From contig NC_087076.1 in the NCBI RefSeq assembly GCF_026151205.1, positions 14,741,675 to 14,805,674 of the forward strand: a DNA stretch of 64,000 nucleotides, in the 5' to 3' direction. Position 1 is the stretch's first letter, and each line of letters starts with the position of its first letter. The notes beneath the pieces were generated by a model. The model worked only from the letters and a program-made list of their open reading frames with translations, was not told the origin of the DNA and searched no databases. A program made the position numbers and the translations under genes. This document shows positions 37,801-48,287 of this stretch, piece after piece. This stretch comes from Bolinopsis microptera. Lineage: Eukaryota > Ctenophora > Tentaculata > Lobata > Bolinopsidae.

Positions 37801-39023
37801 TATAATATTCCATACATATGTGATGATAAAGCTCTAGGATATCCTTTCTTAAATTTAACCCTGATTGATCGAACTCTTTTACCCGGCCGTTCCTAGCTGG
37901 CCCTAAGAAGCACCGATTCTCCCGCTGAAAACGTCAACCGCGATAATGTCTCCTTTGAGAAAGTATAAACGCAGTTAGCACTCACAAGACAAATTTAACG
38001 CGCGCGCGCGTTCGAGCCATCCACCAGCTGATCGAAATTGATCAATGGGCGGATGTTCTGCTTATAACTTATGGTTACTTTACCGCTCCTTTGAAATAGA
38101 CATTATCTAATCAGTATTAATTTTCAGGGATATATCCTGAAGATATCCGGAGGTAATGATCTGCAAGGATTCTGCATGATGCAGGGTGTGCTGACCAACA
38201 CTCGTGTCAGGCTTTTATTCAAGGATGGTATGCCTAACTACAGACTCCGACGATCCGGTGTCCGCAAGAGGAAGTCCGTCAGAGGATGCATCGTAGACTC
38301 TCAGCTCAGGTAAGATTGAGACAACAATTTCACTCTCTAATCTACGTTGCTTCTCATTCAGTACAGTTAGTTACCTTCCATGATATAAATATGGATATTT
38401 TTGAGAGGTGGGAATCATCATTGTATTTTATTTCAGTGTTTTGGACCTCGTTATCATGAGGAAGGGAGATGGAGAAATCCCCGGACTTACCGATGTCACC
38501 GCACCCCGTCGTCTTGGACCCAAGAGAGTTGGAAAGATCAGGAAATTGTTCAACCTGAGCAAGGAGGATGACGTTCGACAGTATGTTGTTCACAGACCAC
38601 TCCCAGAGAAGGACGGAAAGAAAGCCAGATCCAAGGCACCCAAGATCCAGCGACTTGTCACTCCCGCCAGAATTCAGGTAATCAAATTGTCAATATTTCT
38701 GTTGCTGTTGTGGAATATTCGATGTAATAAGCAGTGAAATTTGCACCTAAAGAATTGAGCAGAGGTTTAAAAGTAGTGAACCTGATGGAACGGTTGATAA
38801 ATGGCAAAAATTGTTTTCCCATCAACTTTTTGTCGAAATGCTCACACTAAACCTATTTCAGCGCAAGAGGAAGGTACTGGCCCTCAAGAAACAGAGGACA
38901 GAGAAGAACAAGGTCCAGGCTGCCGAATTCGCCAAACTGATCGCCCAGAGACTGAGGGAGAAACGACAGGCTCTCCTCTCCCGTCGCCGATCAAGCAACA
39001 GAACCTCTACTTCATCTGCTTAA
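34856..39023 (+). CDS. RPS6: 40S ribosomal protein S6, six coding exons
   Basis: Exons: 34856-34861, 35152-35216, 36664-36730, 38128-38309, 38437-38677, 38862-39023. Phases agree at every GT-AG junction and the product is 240 aa, against about 249 in vertebrates. Exon 1 codes only Met-Lys, a common arrangement for ribosomal protein genes. Diagnostic stretches include [51 protein letters not shown] and [11 protein letters not shown]. The C-terminus is basic, with a Ser-rich tail ([13 protein letters not shown]) that keeps the RRRxS context phosphorylated by S6 kinase in other animals. The protein belongs to the small subunit near the mRNA path. Introns 2 and 3 carry mobile sequences. No intronic box C/D snoRNA was recognised. 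Confidence 0.96.
35254..35373. mobile_element. 120-bp MITE capped by poly-G and poly-C, in RPS6 intron 2
   Basis: The element starts with G17 (35254-35270), then CCAACCATATTAAAGTATAT. It ends with the inverted version followed by a C-run of about 18. The 7-bp direct repeat AGTTACA flanks it (35247-35253 and 35374-35380). The arms pair over about 45 bp around an AT-rich centre with CCCGGG-like sequence. No coding capacity. Superfamily not assigned. Confidence 0.82.
36096..36216 (+). repeat. 120-bp repeat, copy in RPS6 intron 2
   Basis: 'tgggtgtctcaggcatgatg' to 'aacaattgtaatacaat' is repeated almost exactly at 37080-37202 in intron 3, in the same orientation. Only a few bases differ. No target duplication was resolved. 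Confidence 0.8.
37080..37202 (+). repeat. 120-bp repeat, copy in RPS6 intron 3
   Basis: Second copy of the 36096-36216 sequence, about 1 kb downstream with exon 3 in between. The rest of intron 3 (36731-38127) shows nothing else recognisable. Confidence 0.8.
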
Positions 39024-41274
39024 TTTTATTGAATTTTGTATTTTAATTATTCGAAATGATCGTTTCATTTGTTGAATTCTAATTTTACCTGGGCGGAGGG
39101 CTGTTGCCCATTTCAATCGATGGTAATATTATGTTGAACAAGGCACAATCAAATCACAGGCTGAAAATATTCACAATGCTCATGGGGTCTACTTCCTCCT
39201 GATTCTGATACTGACAAAGTAAGATTAAGTGGCATGCTACCTGTCCTGTCGAAATGTGGTCTGAACCGAATTATCATTTTTCTATGAAGCCATCCCTCTG
39301 CTGTGTGCTTATCTGTATTCAATTTACAAAGAGGAGAATATTCTGAAACATTCTGACGAGACCGGTGGCATTCTTAAGACTAAGAGTGTGACACATGGTC
39401 GTCAATGGACCATTGTTATTATATAAACGGTGGATTGTTGTAGTATCGGACCAACCTGCCCCTCGACCTAGGAGTCAGAGTATAGGGTTTTCAAATAGTC
39501 CGTCAGAGCCATCTAGAGAACTTACGAGCGTGCAAAATCACTAACTTCGAGATTCTTCTAGTTGTAACTATAAAAAAGAGTAAGTCGAATCTATGTATTT
39601 TTGAACGCTGATTCTAAATCTGCCCGTGTCTTGGTAGTTAATCCAAGTCATGTGATATATTTCGGGCGGGCGAAATGATGTCTAAGGTGGGTAACAGCCT
39701 TGTATCACCCCCTCCCCCTGCCCGGGTGAGTCTGAACTTTCAAAACCACCTTCAAATAAAACCAATACACCTCAAATTCATAGTAAATAAAATGTGTAGT
39801 TACTTAAAATAGACGATAATACATTAATAGTGTCGAACAAGTTTAGCACAGTTACATTTAAGTACTCGTTCAAAATACAGGGATCTAAACTTACAACTTA
39901 GTGTCAAAGAGTTGAAATAAATGGGACTTTTTCGCTAATTCTGCCAAAATTTTGTCCGGATTTTCAAAAACCGAGCGTGCTAAATCACTCTACAGTCGAT
40001 CTTCGAGATTGTTCTAAAAGGGCCCCCGACAGTTGAAACCAACTTCAATCGATGTATTTTCGGACGCTGATTCCGAATCACCCCCTATGACATAGGGTTA
40101 AAATGCTCCCCTGACGAGATATTGGCGAAAAACTGTCTCGATCACGTGATATGACCGTATAAGGAAGTTAGTCCAATTTCTCGTTAGGGTTCGGGTTTCA
40201 GCATATGCTTTTATTAAGGATTGGGTTAGGGTTAGGGTTGGGATCAGATAAGAGGGTTAGGGTTTCGAATAGTCGTTCAGGACCAGCTAGAGAACGAGTA
40301 GAAAAAGTCACGTGACAGTCAAGTGTAGAGTGATTAATCATCATCCTTCAAAAACCACTCCTTTCCGAAATTTAGTAGGAGCTGTTACGGGGATTTTCTG
40401 CTCGATACACCAGAGTCATCAGACATGTTTTAAAAGACGTATTTTTGACCCCTGAATCGATTGGTGATAGTGGGAAGTGTTGAAAATGGGGTTAACCCGG
40501 TTTTATTTTGAAAAAAACCGATTTTTGGCCCCAAAAATGGCCATTTTTTGAGGTTTTTTAGAAATTTCGACAGGTTAATTCAATGGAAAAGCTTAGATAT
40601 TTTGGTTTCTTGTACATTTTTATTTGCCGCACTAGCTAATACCAATATAATAAGCACACACAAGAGTTAACCCGGTCAAAATTTAAAAAACCTCCAAAAA
40701 AACTGTTTTTTTGCGCGCTAAATTTTTTCGGCTCTTTATGCACCCACAATGAAATATTTTTGCCCACAAAGTGTTTTAATACTGTTCAATAATACTATTT
40801 GATAGTTTTTTAGCGTCAAAACAAGTTTTGAAAGCGGAAGAAAAAATTATATTTTTCGTGGTGCTGAGCACTTTGAAAATTTTTGAATAAAATCGAGCGC
40901 TACCGTAAAATTTTAGTAACCCTTCCCTGAAACTCATTTAAGTTTTTGTACCGTTAGTGTTTTGTCCTTTTCTGAAGTTCATGCCTTCTCTGGCTTAATT
41001 TCATTTAATATTGTTTAATACAGTACAGTAAAGTGTTTTATAATAGTAGAGTGCCATTTCACATTTCTAATACTTCAATGTTATATTGTTGAGATACCTT
41101 TACTTGGCTGATATCCTTTTGTTAATACAATTTCACAAATTTAGTATTGCATTGCTTATATCACTATTTTGATTTATAATTTGTCGATTGTGGGTATGAA
41201 TAAACTTTTGGTTCACAATCAACAATATAATGTCTACTGTGTGGTACCCTTACAAGATTAATTATAGATCTTTT
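39024..41274. other. Intergenic DNA with old repeats
   Basis: 39460-39650 and 39955-40090 are diverged copies of one sequence ('gagcgtgcaaaatcact', 'cttcgagattcttctag', 'gaacgctgattctaaatc'). 40112-40195 is the repeat shared with 12205-12300. 40215-40265 holds four imperfect TTAGGG units, too few to be a telomere. 40500-41270 is AT-rich with no recognisable gene. Confidence 0.5.
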
Positions 41275-41700
41275 GACAGGAATGCCTGACTTGAACCCCC
41301 TCATCCATCACTCATTCCGTGTTACCTGTTGGATGTGGAGGAACCCTACCACAAACTGAAATATTGTAAAGGTACCCTTCAGTACATAAATAGAGCACTG
41401 TAAATAATATAGATTAGTTACTGCTATCTTCTCAATGCAATTTTGAATACATGTCAGGAACACCTGATTTAAACCCCCTCATCCATCACTCATTCAGTGT
41501 TGCCTGTTGGATATGGAGGAAATCTACACCACAAAGTGGAATATTGTAAAGGCACTCTTCAGTACACATAAAATAGAGCACGGTGAATAATATAGATTAG
41601 TTGCTGCTATCTTCTTAACATGATTTTGAATTTATAAATAGTAGTAGAGTAAATGTCTGGAATGCCTGACTTAAACCCCCTCATCCATCACTAATTTCGA
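41275..41700 (+). repeat. Tandem repeat of about 185 bp, two and a half copies
   Basis: Units beginning 'aatgcctgacttgaacccc' start near 41280, 41457 and 41658. Each continues through 'ctcatccatcactcatt' and 'gttggatgtggaggaa' to an AT-rich tail. The third copy is truncated. A short frame follows at 41942-42136 with no recognisable domain. Confidence 0.8.
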
Positions 41701-42421
41701 ATAAATGTATAGATGCTGCATTGAATTCATGAAGATATCATTCGTTTTGAGCAATCATTCCCTTAGCTCCCCCGTTCTTTGATTGTTTCAAAGAAGTAGT
41801 CAAACTACAATATGTATTGTTTAGTTACATCTATTGCCAAGTTATTTAAGCCATTTCATCTCTAGTAGATTCAAATAATTTCTGTAATTCTGAATTATGT
41901 TGCTGAACAAACTTGACAATCACCATTAGAAAGAAGGTGACATGTTTATGGACCCAGAACTAGCTAAGACAGTTCTCTGTGTACATGCGGATCACTTCAA
42001 GAATCTTCTTGATGAAAGAAGCTTGTGTGGTTTGTTAAAAGACTTCAATCCGCTCACAGCCATGCAGATTAAGAAGAATTTAGATCGACATTATTTTAAT
42101 AATAATGAAAACTCAAATGGTTTGATTTTTAGCTAAATTACCATAATTATTATAATTAATTGAATACAGGCTGACAATGTTTCATTTCGCAAACTGTATC
42201 TGAATAATGTAATTTTAACTGAATCTTAAGCTGTTCAAACAGCTTTTTTAGATGATGTTATCGATGCTGTATAAGTTGAAACCTTTTGATGATGAGAGGT
42301 ACATGAACAAACCTACACTAAACAATACTACATTCCAGCTTGGAACGAAATGAGTGGAGTTGAACGACGCCCTGTTTATCGAAACTACATCAATCAACTT
42401 TTCAACTATGCAGGTTATTAA

Positions 42422-42808
42422 TGAAATGAAATGAAATAATACCTACTACTTTGTCGGAACTAAGTCCGATCTACGCCAGATAACCCCCTCCATATATCCC
42501 TGTCCCGCATCAGGGTTCACAGTTCCTCTTTTGAGTTTGTCCCAATTTCCTTCAGTAACATAGACAAGTAGCTTTGTCTTGGTCGGCCTTGCTGTGCTCT
42601 ACCATGCATAGGTTTCCATAAGACTAAATCACTGGCAAGTAGCTCAGGATGTCTGATGCAATGTCCCGCCATTTTTAGTCTCCTGCTTTGTAACTTGTTT
42701 GACAGCCTTGGTAGACTACCATACAAAGTTATATTGCTGACCTTGTCCTTCCATGAGATACCCAGCACCATGCGTAGCATCTTTGTGTATGTCCCGTCCA
42801 ATACAAAT
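42422..42808 (-). pseudogene. LINE 3' end fragment (reverse transcriptase C-terminus)
   Basis: The minus strand encodes about 95 aa typical of the region after the RT core: RMVLGISWKDKVSN, RLKMAGHCIRHPE, and a basic end GRPRQSYL. It then reaches a tail of ATTTC repeats (plus strand 42422-42442), the usual microsatellite-like 3' terminus of CR1/L2-type LINEs. The 5' side is truncated. Confidence 0.75.
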
Positions 42809-43019
42809 GAAATAAATTATTTTTATCCCGCTTATAACAACAATCAAAATTAAAAACTTATGGATGTATATCACTCATTATTATGTATCACTCTCTGACA
42901 TCTTCTCCTCACTACAAATATTACCACTTCTGATATAATAATGTTTTTTTTTGTGTCTTCTTTGGCTCAGGCATGGCTCCAGCTCAAAATCTTTGGGTGG
43001 GTGCAGCTTGGCGCACGGC

Positions 43020-43041
43020 GGGGGGGGGGGGGGGGGGGGGG
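43020..43041 (+). repeat. G22 homopolymer
   Basis: A run of 22 G in otherwise mixed sequence, flanked by two copies of 'tttgggtgggtgca' (about 42990 and 43190). It lies between the two LINE fragments. It may be the inner edge of another poly-G element, but no inverted partner is seen. Confidence 0.85.
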
Positions 43042-43189
43042 TGTGAAGCCCCCCTGGAAAATTTTGGAATTTTACTCTCCTAAACGTATTTTAATATCTC
43101 CAAAACAGTCTCAATTGATTACAGAAGTCAATTGACCCTTAGTTTATACAAAATTTGACAATTTTTGTGTGAACATTTTCAAATCGTTT

Positions 43190-43870
43190 GGGTGGGTGCA
43201 ACATCTTTTGGGTGGGTGCGCACTGCTTTGGCTATCTGTTTCATTTCCAAGACCAACCGCTGATGGGTAGCTCGATCTTCAGGTGATCGATCTGGAGAGA
43301 TGAAAACAGTCTTATGATCTTCACACAGTCTCGGCTTTTTGGCATTTACTAATATCTGATGAACGGTAAGTTAGAATTACCTAGCGAAACTTTGACTGGT
43401 CTCGTCTTGTTGGCTGATTTTCTCCCAACCCAGATAGCTTCAAAACGTGGTTTTTCTTCAATCTGCTGAAAAATCACGGTAACTTTATTGCACAGTTCCT
43501 CTTCATCAGTCTCCTTCAAACCAAAGATGAGCACATTCCTACTGCGATCCTCTTCCGATACAGCATTCTGTACAACCTTTTTTAAACTCTCTTCTGCAAG
43601 CACAGGTGCATTTTTAGTCACAGGCCACAGCTTGACTGTATGACTTCATCTCAGCTTGGACAGTGTCTTGAACGGCGGTCTTGACGGTGGAGTGCACAGA
43701 TTCCAACTGCTTCCAGAAGTTCAGCCTGCAGCTTGATAACAGTACTTTGCGATCGGATAATATCGCTCTTCAACTCCTCCATATCTTTCTTGCTATCCAG
43801 AAACGTACTTACATGATTATCGGTAGTCTGATACGCAGAATACAAAATACAAATGTTTTACTGAAACTGA
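43190..43870 (-). pseudogene. LINE ORF1 fragment with RRM-like domain
   Basis: On the minus strand an N-terminal coiled-coil-like part (43845-43651) is followed, after frame changes, by EEDRSRNVLIFGLKETDEEE, then FEAIWVGRKSANKTRPVKVS, and finally SPDRSPEDRATHQRLV. This order is the classic ORF1 of many invertebrate L2/CR1 LINEs: coiled coil, RRM, C-terminal domain. Frameshifts show it is broken. It has the same strand and order as the ORF2 remnant at 42422-42808, so both may come from one internally deleted element. Confidence 0.75.
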
Positions 43871-44242
43871 CTTCACTGGCTTTTTGAACGTTTCAACTGA
43901 AAACTCAGATTTATTGTCACTAACAGTTCGTAGCTTCCGCGAGTTCAGTGATCCAACCGTTATAGACCTCATACTCTTCAGTAATGTAGGTAGAATAAAC
44001 TGACAATCTTTGAAGAGTATTCATTTCCTCCATCGTTTACTTGTACTTGTATAAAGTAAAAAACACAGTACCAGCAAAATGGCAGTTGTAATGTAGCGAT
44101 AAAATAGAGATAAGAGCTAGATTATCAACACGTAACAAAAACTGTAAAACTGTATCATAATATTATTATGCTTTTAACATCATCTGTTGTGATATACATG
44201 ACAAAGGGTTGGAAATGTACAGTAACTATATTGCAATTACAC

Positions 44243-44262
44243 AATATTATGTGAACGACCCC
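44243..44262 (-). repeat. Solo end related to the TIR of the 9.5-kb element
   Basis: 'aatattatgtgaacgacccc' matches the right terminus at 11180-11199 almost exactly. No matching left end was found within the preceding 4 kb, so this may be a solo or truncated copy. Confidence 0.55.
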
Positions 44263-44307
44263 TAACCCCTTATAGGCTCTATAAGTATTGAATAATGATA
44301 ACTGCAG

Positions 44308-44451
44308 GGTTTCAAAATGTACAAGGCATCATATCAAAGATTGCATATGCCCGAAAGAAGGACAAATCCAATTTGGCTCTCTGGATGTATGGAAAGCTCT
44401 CAACCTTCCAGAAAAGGACTGTTCAAAGGAACACTTAAATCCCTCCGACAG
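44308..44451 (+). pseudogene. Possible exon of a zinc-finger-like gene
   Basis: Bounded by an AG acceptor (actgcag) and a good donor (gacag|gtaatt). One frame is fully open and Cys/His-rich (SKCTRHHIKDCICPKEGQ). No family was recognised. It may belong with the fragments at 45206-48287, but phases do not join directly. Confidence 0.3.
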
Positions 44452-44739
44452 GTAATTATTATAAATAATAATTTAGTCTACACTTCATTATGTCAAATCA
44501 CCTACTATAATGAAGAACTAAAATTGTTGTGTTAACCAAGTTTAATGTGACTCAATTTTGGTGGAACTTTAGAATTTGGACGTTATATCTATCATGTTCA
44601 TCTTAAATCTCATATTATATACTCAATATTCAATTAAACAGACAAAGATAACCTCTCTAGGCCCTCTGGTGGTGACGTATAAGTGCTTTCTCAGTACTTT
44701 CTCTCGCTTTTGGACAAATCCAGTGAGTTAACTTTTTAT

Positions 44740-44914
44740 CAGTGGTCGAACGGGGGCAGGATTCTGACCGGGGCCGGGGAGCCCCAATATGGCCGGGGCT
44801 GACCACTGAGAATTGGCCGGGGCCGGGGTTTACCCCCGGCGAATTGCCAATTTTTGGCCGGGGCCGGGAAGAGCTGGGGGTTGTGATTTTGGCCGGGGCA
44901 CCGGGCGACCACTG
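44740..44914. mobile_element. hAT-type MITE, 175 bp
   Basis: The ends are CAGTGGTCG and its inverse. The perfect 8-bp duplication CTTTTTAT lies at 44732-44739 and 44915-44922. The interior is built from GGCCGGGG units and reaches very high GC. TIR start, length and 8-bp duplication all fit a non-autonomous hAT element. No coding capacity. Confidence 0.9.
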
Positions 44915-45205
44915 CTTTTTATGTCACGATTTTTAAAACTTTATTCATAAGTTTATGAAACATCAAAACTTTGCATGCTCTGCATTATGTAAAGTCAGTC
45001 ATGCACTAGAGCACAGTTCACATATAACCTAATCCAGCCTAGGGGAGGGGGTTTGAAATCGCTTGTGCTAGAGTGATTTATACTCAATAGCGGTGTGAAA
45101 AGTGGCTCAAGGAGGGGAGACCGACGTAAACAATTTTGAATTGGTAGAAGTTAAGCTTAGGCTTTAATGAAAAACTATTTAAAGAATATCATTCTTTTAC
45201 CACAG

Positions 45206-45459
45206 ACATAAGACTTTGCCGTAGGGTATACAAAAATGTGACCATTCATCAATTTTTAGAGTGCTGTATCTGTACCCGAATAGAAATAAAGGATTTTAAT
45301 GGAACAGTTTTCTTCCGCTCTGAAAGTGAACGAATGACAAAACAGTCTAGAAAATTCCTCGCCCTGCTGCAGAAGATCAATCCTGGGTTGTGCTCACCAA
45401 AGCAAACCTCTTTTTTGTGTATTCAGTGTCTTAACTATGTAAAAGACAACTATAACAGG
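45206..45459 (+). pseudogene. Candidate exon with paired CxxC motifs
   Basis: Between an acceptor (ttaccacag) and the donor aacagg|gtgagt one frame is open for 84 codons. It contains ECCICTRIEIKDF and, 50 residues on, SFLCIQCLNYVKDNYN: two CxxC pairs spaced as in ZAD-like or treble-clef zinc domains. It could be the N-terminal exon of a gene continuing at 47569. The 45580-47488 transposon would then lie in its intron. Not identified. Confidence 0.4.
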
Positions 45460-45656
45460 GTGAGTGGTTTCCTCCTGTTTTACTAACATTTAAAAACATT
45501 ATTATTCAAAGGTAAATAGACAGCGAGTAGTAATTTTTAATCCATTTCTATCGGATTTGCAAACTTTTAAAATGATATAGGGGGGGTGTCATGTCCGTCT
45601 ATGTCCGCCTATGTCCTGTCCTTTTTGGATTCTATGAGACAACGGACGTGTTTTTT

Positions 45657-45801
45657 GGGACATTGGCGGACACGGACGGACATTGGCGGACTCGGACGGA
45701 CATTGGCGGACTCGGACGGACATTGGCGGACCCGGACGGACATTGGCGGACTTGGATGGACATTGGTGGACATTAGCGGACATTGGTGGACATTAGCGGA
45801 C
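45657..45801 (+). repeat. 20-bp minisatellite
   Basis: About seven units of GGACATTGGCGGACNCGGAC, drifting to a 12-bp GGACATTGGTGG-type unit at the right. It appears to have grown from the TGTCCGC motif of the host element's ends. Confidence 0.9.
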
Positions 45802-45834
45802 AAACATTTTGAGGACTGAAGAGTACTCAAGAGT

Positions 45835-47170
45835 ACTGAGAAGGATGGCTGAGGAGGATGGCTGAGGAGGATGACTGAGAGGGAGGAGAAGGATCAGGAA
45901 GACCCAGGAGGAGGAGGAGGAGAACTGAGGAGGATGACTCAGGAGGAGGAGGACTCAGGAGGAGGACTGAGAAGGAGGAGGACTGAGGAGGATGGCTGAG
46001 GAGGATGGCTGAGGAGGATGACTGAGAGGGAGGAGGAAGAGGAGGAAGAGGACTGAGGAGGAGGAGGAGAAGGACTGAGGAGGAGAAGGAGGACCCAGGA
46101 GGAGGAGGACCCAGGAGGAGGAGGACTGGGGAGGAGGACCCAGGAAAAGGCCCCAGGAGGAGGAGGAGGACTGGGGAGGAGGAGAACTGTTGAGGACTGA
46201 TGAGGAGGACTGAGGACGAGGAGGAAGAGTAGGAGGAGGACTGAGGAGGGGAGGAGGAAGAAGACTGGGGAGGATCAGGAAGACCCAGGAGGACCCAGGA
46301 GGAGGAGGAGGAGGAGGACCCAGGAGGAGGAGGAGGAGGAGGACCCAGGAGGAGGAGGAGGACTGAGGAGGACTGAGGAGGAGGACTGACGATGACTGAG
46401 AAGGAGGAGGACTGAGGAGTACTGAGGAGGATGACTGAGGAGGATGACTGAGAGGGAGGAGGAGGAGGACTCAGGAGGAGGACTCAGAAGGAAGAGGAGG
46501 AGGACTCAGGAGGAGGACTTAGGAGAAATGAGAAGGAGAACTGAGGAGGAGGAGGAGGAGGACTGAATAGGAGGAGGAGAAGGAGGGGGACTGGGAGAGG
46601 ACTGGGGAGGAGGAGGACTGATGAGAAGGATGAGGAGGAGGACCCAGGAGGAGGAGGACTGAGGACCGAGGAGGAAGAGGAGGAGGATGAAGAGGAGGAG
46701 GAGGACCCAGGAGGAGGAGGACTGAGGAGGACTGAGGAGGACTGAGGAGGATGGCTGAGGAAGATGACTGAGAGGGAAGAGGAGGAGGAGGAGGAGGAGG
46801 ACTGAGGAGGACTGAGAAGGAGGAGGAGGAGGACTGAATAGGAGGAGGAGGAGGGGGACTGGGAGAGGACTGAGGAGGAGGATGGAGGACTGAGGAGAAG
46901 GATGGAGGACTGAGGAGAAGGATGAGGAGGAGGACTGAGGAGGAAGAGGAGGAGGATGAAGAGGAGAAGGAGGACCCAGGAGGAGGACCCAGGAGGAGGA
47001 CTCAGGAGGAGGAGGAGGACTGGGGAGGAGGAGGACTGTTGAGGACTGATGAGGAGGACTGAGGACGAGGAGGAGGAGTAGGAGGAGGACTGAGGAGGGG
47101 AGGAGGAAGAGGACTGAGGAAGATCAGGAAGACCCAGGGGGAGGAGGAGGAAGAGTAGGAGGAGGAAGCA
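45835..47170 (+). repeat. GGA/GAGGACT purine-rich tract
   Basis: About 1.3 kb of almost pure purine on the plus strand, made of GGA triplets with GACTGAGGA and GACCCAGGA higher-order units. Inner segments are duplicated (for example 46190-46300 and 47035-47150). Such tracts can form triplex DNA. Confidence 0.92.
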
Positions 47171-47568
47171 TCTAAATGTTATTTCCATTTTTGTCCGTTT
47201 TTGTCCATTTTTGTCCGTTTTTGTCCGCTCTATTTTTTGTCCGTTTTGAAAATATAGGGTACCGAACGGACAAAAAACATGATCCCCCCTATAACAGCAA
47301 AAATTGAACATTTTATTTAGCAATTTATGTGTCCATTAATGTCCGCCTATGTCCGCCTATGTCCGTCTATGTCCGCCTATGTCCGCCTATGTCCACCTAT
47401 GTCCGCCTATGTCCGCCTATGTCCTGTCCTTTTTGGATTCTATGAGACAAGCGGACATAGACGGACGTGACACCCCCCCCCCCCCCCCGATATAACACTT
47501 GTACGATCTCAAACTTATGTGATATGATACTGTTGATATAAATGTGGGAAGTAATAAAGTATTTGCAG

Positions 47569-48287
47569 GTGTACAGTGCTGTTTCTGAAATTGACGAATC
47601 CTCTTGTGATGAAGATTGAAGAAGCTATTGCCATCCAAGTGGAAAAAGTCCCGCCTTTGTCACCCTCCTCGAATAGAACTAAGAAAATGTGGAGACTTTC
47701 TTCATTTAGTTCCCAATCAAGTGGACCAGATGTTGATTTGTTTGAAATGGACTGAGACTTGTGTTTCATATGCCAGGTTGAACAGGTTTGTGTGAAACTT
47801 TTGCTCGCAAATATAATTATTATACATATTATCTCGATTTAATTTTAAGAGTATGGGAGGTTATTCTTCTTTAACAATACGAATTTCCCTAGACGTTAGA
47901 AACGAAAAAGGATAGTCTGATTCAAGGAAAAGATAAAAGTTTCTTCGTCGATTTCGCAACATACTATCTGTGGACATCTACAGAAATCGTCAGGATCTGT
48001 GCAACATCGATGTTAATCCTGATTCGCACATGACCAAGTGCCCTGTTCTTAACCCTGAGAGTCTCGGAAAATATCTCTATAGCAAGCTAGGTAGATATCA
48101 CAAAACATGTCGTTTGAGGTACAGCAACTCGAGGGTGAAACAATTGAAGGGTAAATTATCTGAAGCTGTAAGTTTAAAACCTGTCTTTAAGGCAGGTTTT
48201 AAAATGGAAAGACACGTGTCCACGCACGACAACACCAATGCTGCATTAATGAGTGCAGGTATTGACGCTGTACGGACCTTTTAACTG
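47569..48287 (+). pseudogene. Broken multi-exon gene fragment with C-x2-C and YHKTC motifs
   Basis: After an AG acceptor at 47567-47568 the frame VYSAVSEIDESSCDED continues, with a frameshift and an in-frame TGA, to DLCFICQ at a donor near 47776. From about 47950 an open frame runs RRFRNILSVDIYRNRQDLCN to LGRYHKTCRLRYSNSR and stops at 48284. The pattern CFIC ... YHKTCRxxY is familiar from a large uncharacterised family expanded in aquatic animal genomes. The stop and frame changes argue that this copy is dead or misassembled. A further open piece (48960-49190, VDVRSFGSKVL) may be its continuation. Confidence 0.4.

Larger units (their letters stand above)
45580..47488. mobile_element. 1.9-kb TIR element swollen by satellites
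   Basis: The left end is G7 then TGTCATGTCCGTCTATGTCC; the right end is its near-perfect inverse closed by a C16 run. GATATA flanks both sides (45574-45579 and 47489-47494), a 6-bp duplication. Near both ends the same sequence (TGTCCTTTTTGGATTCTATG) occurs in the same orientation. Between lie a GGACATTGGCGGACTCGGAC minisatellite, a 1.3-kb GGA-rich tract and 'tatgtccgcc' / 'tttttgtccg' arrays. No transposase is present; the proline/serine frame on the minus strand is a by-product of the GGA tract. Confidence 0.78.

Noticed and set aside
40215-40265. TTAGGG units as an interstitial telomere
   Set aside because: Only about four imperfect units; too few to separate from chance and from the neighbouring repeat.
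46484-47323. 279-codon proline/serine/leucine-rich frame on the minus strand
   Set aside because: It is the translation of the GGA purine satellite; triplet repeats keep frames open by composition.
45580-47488. Regular spaced repeats resembling a CRISPR array
   Set aside because: Units are contiguous satellites without unique spacers, and the sequence is eukaryotic.
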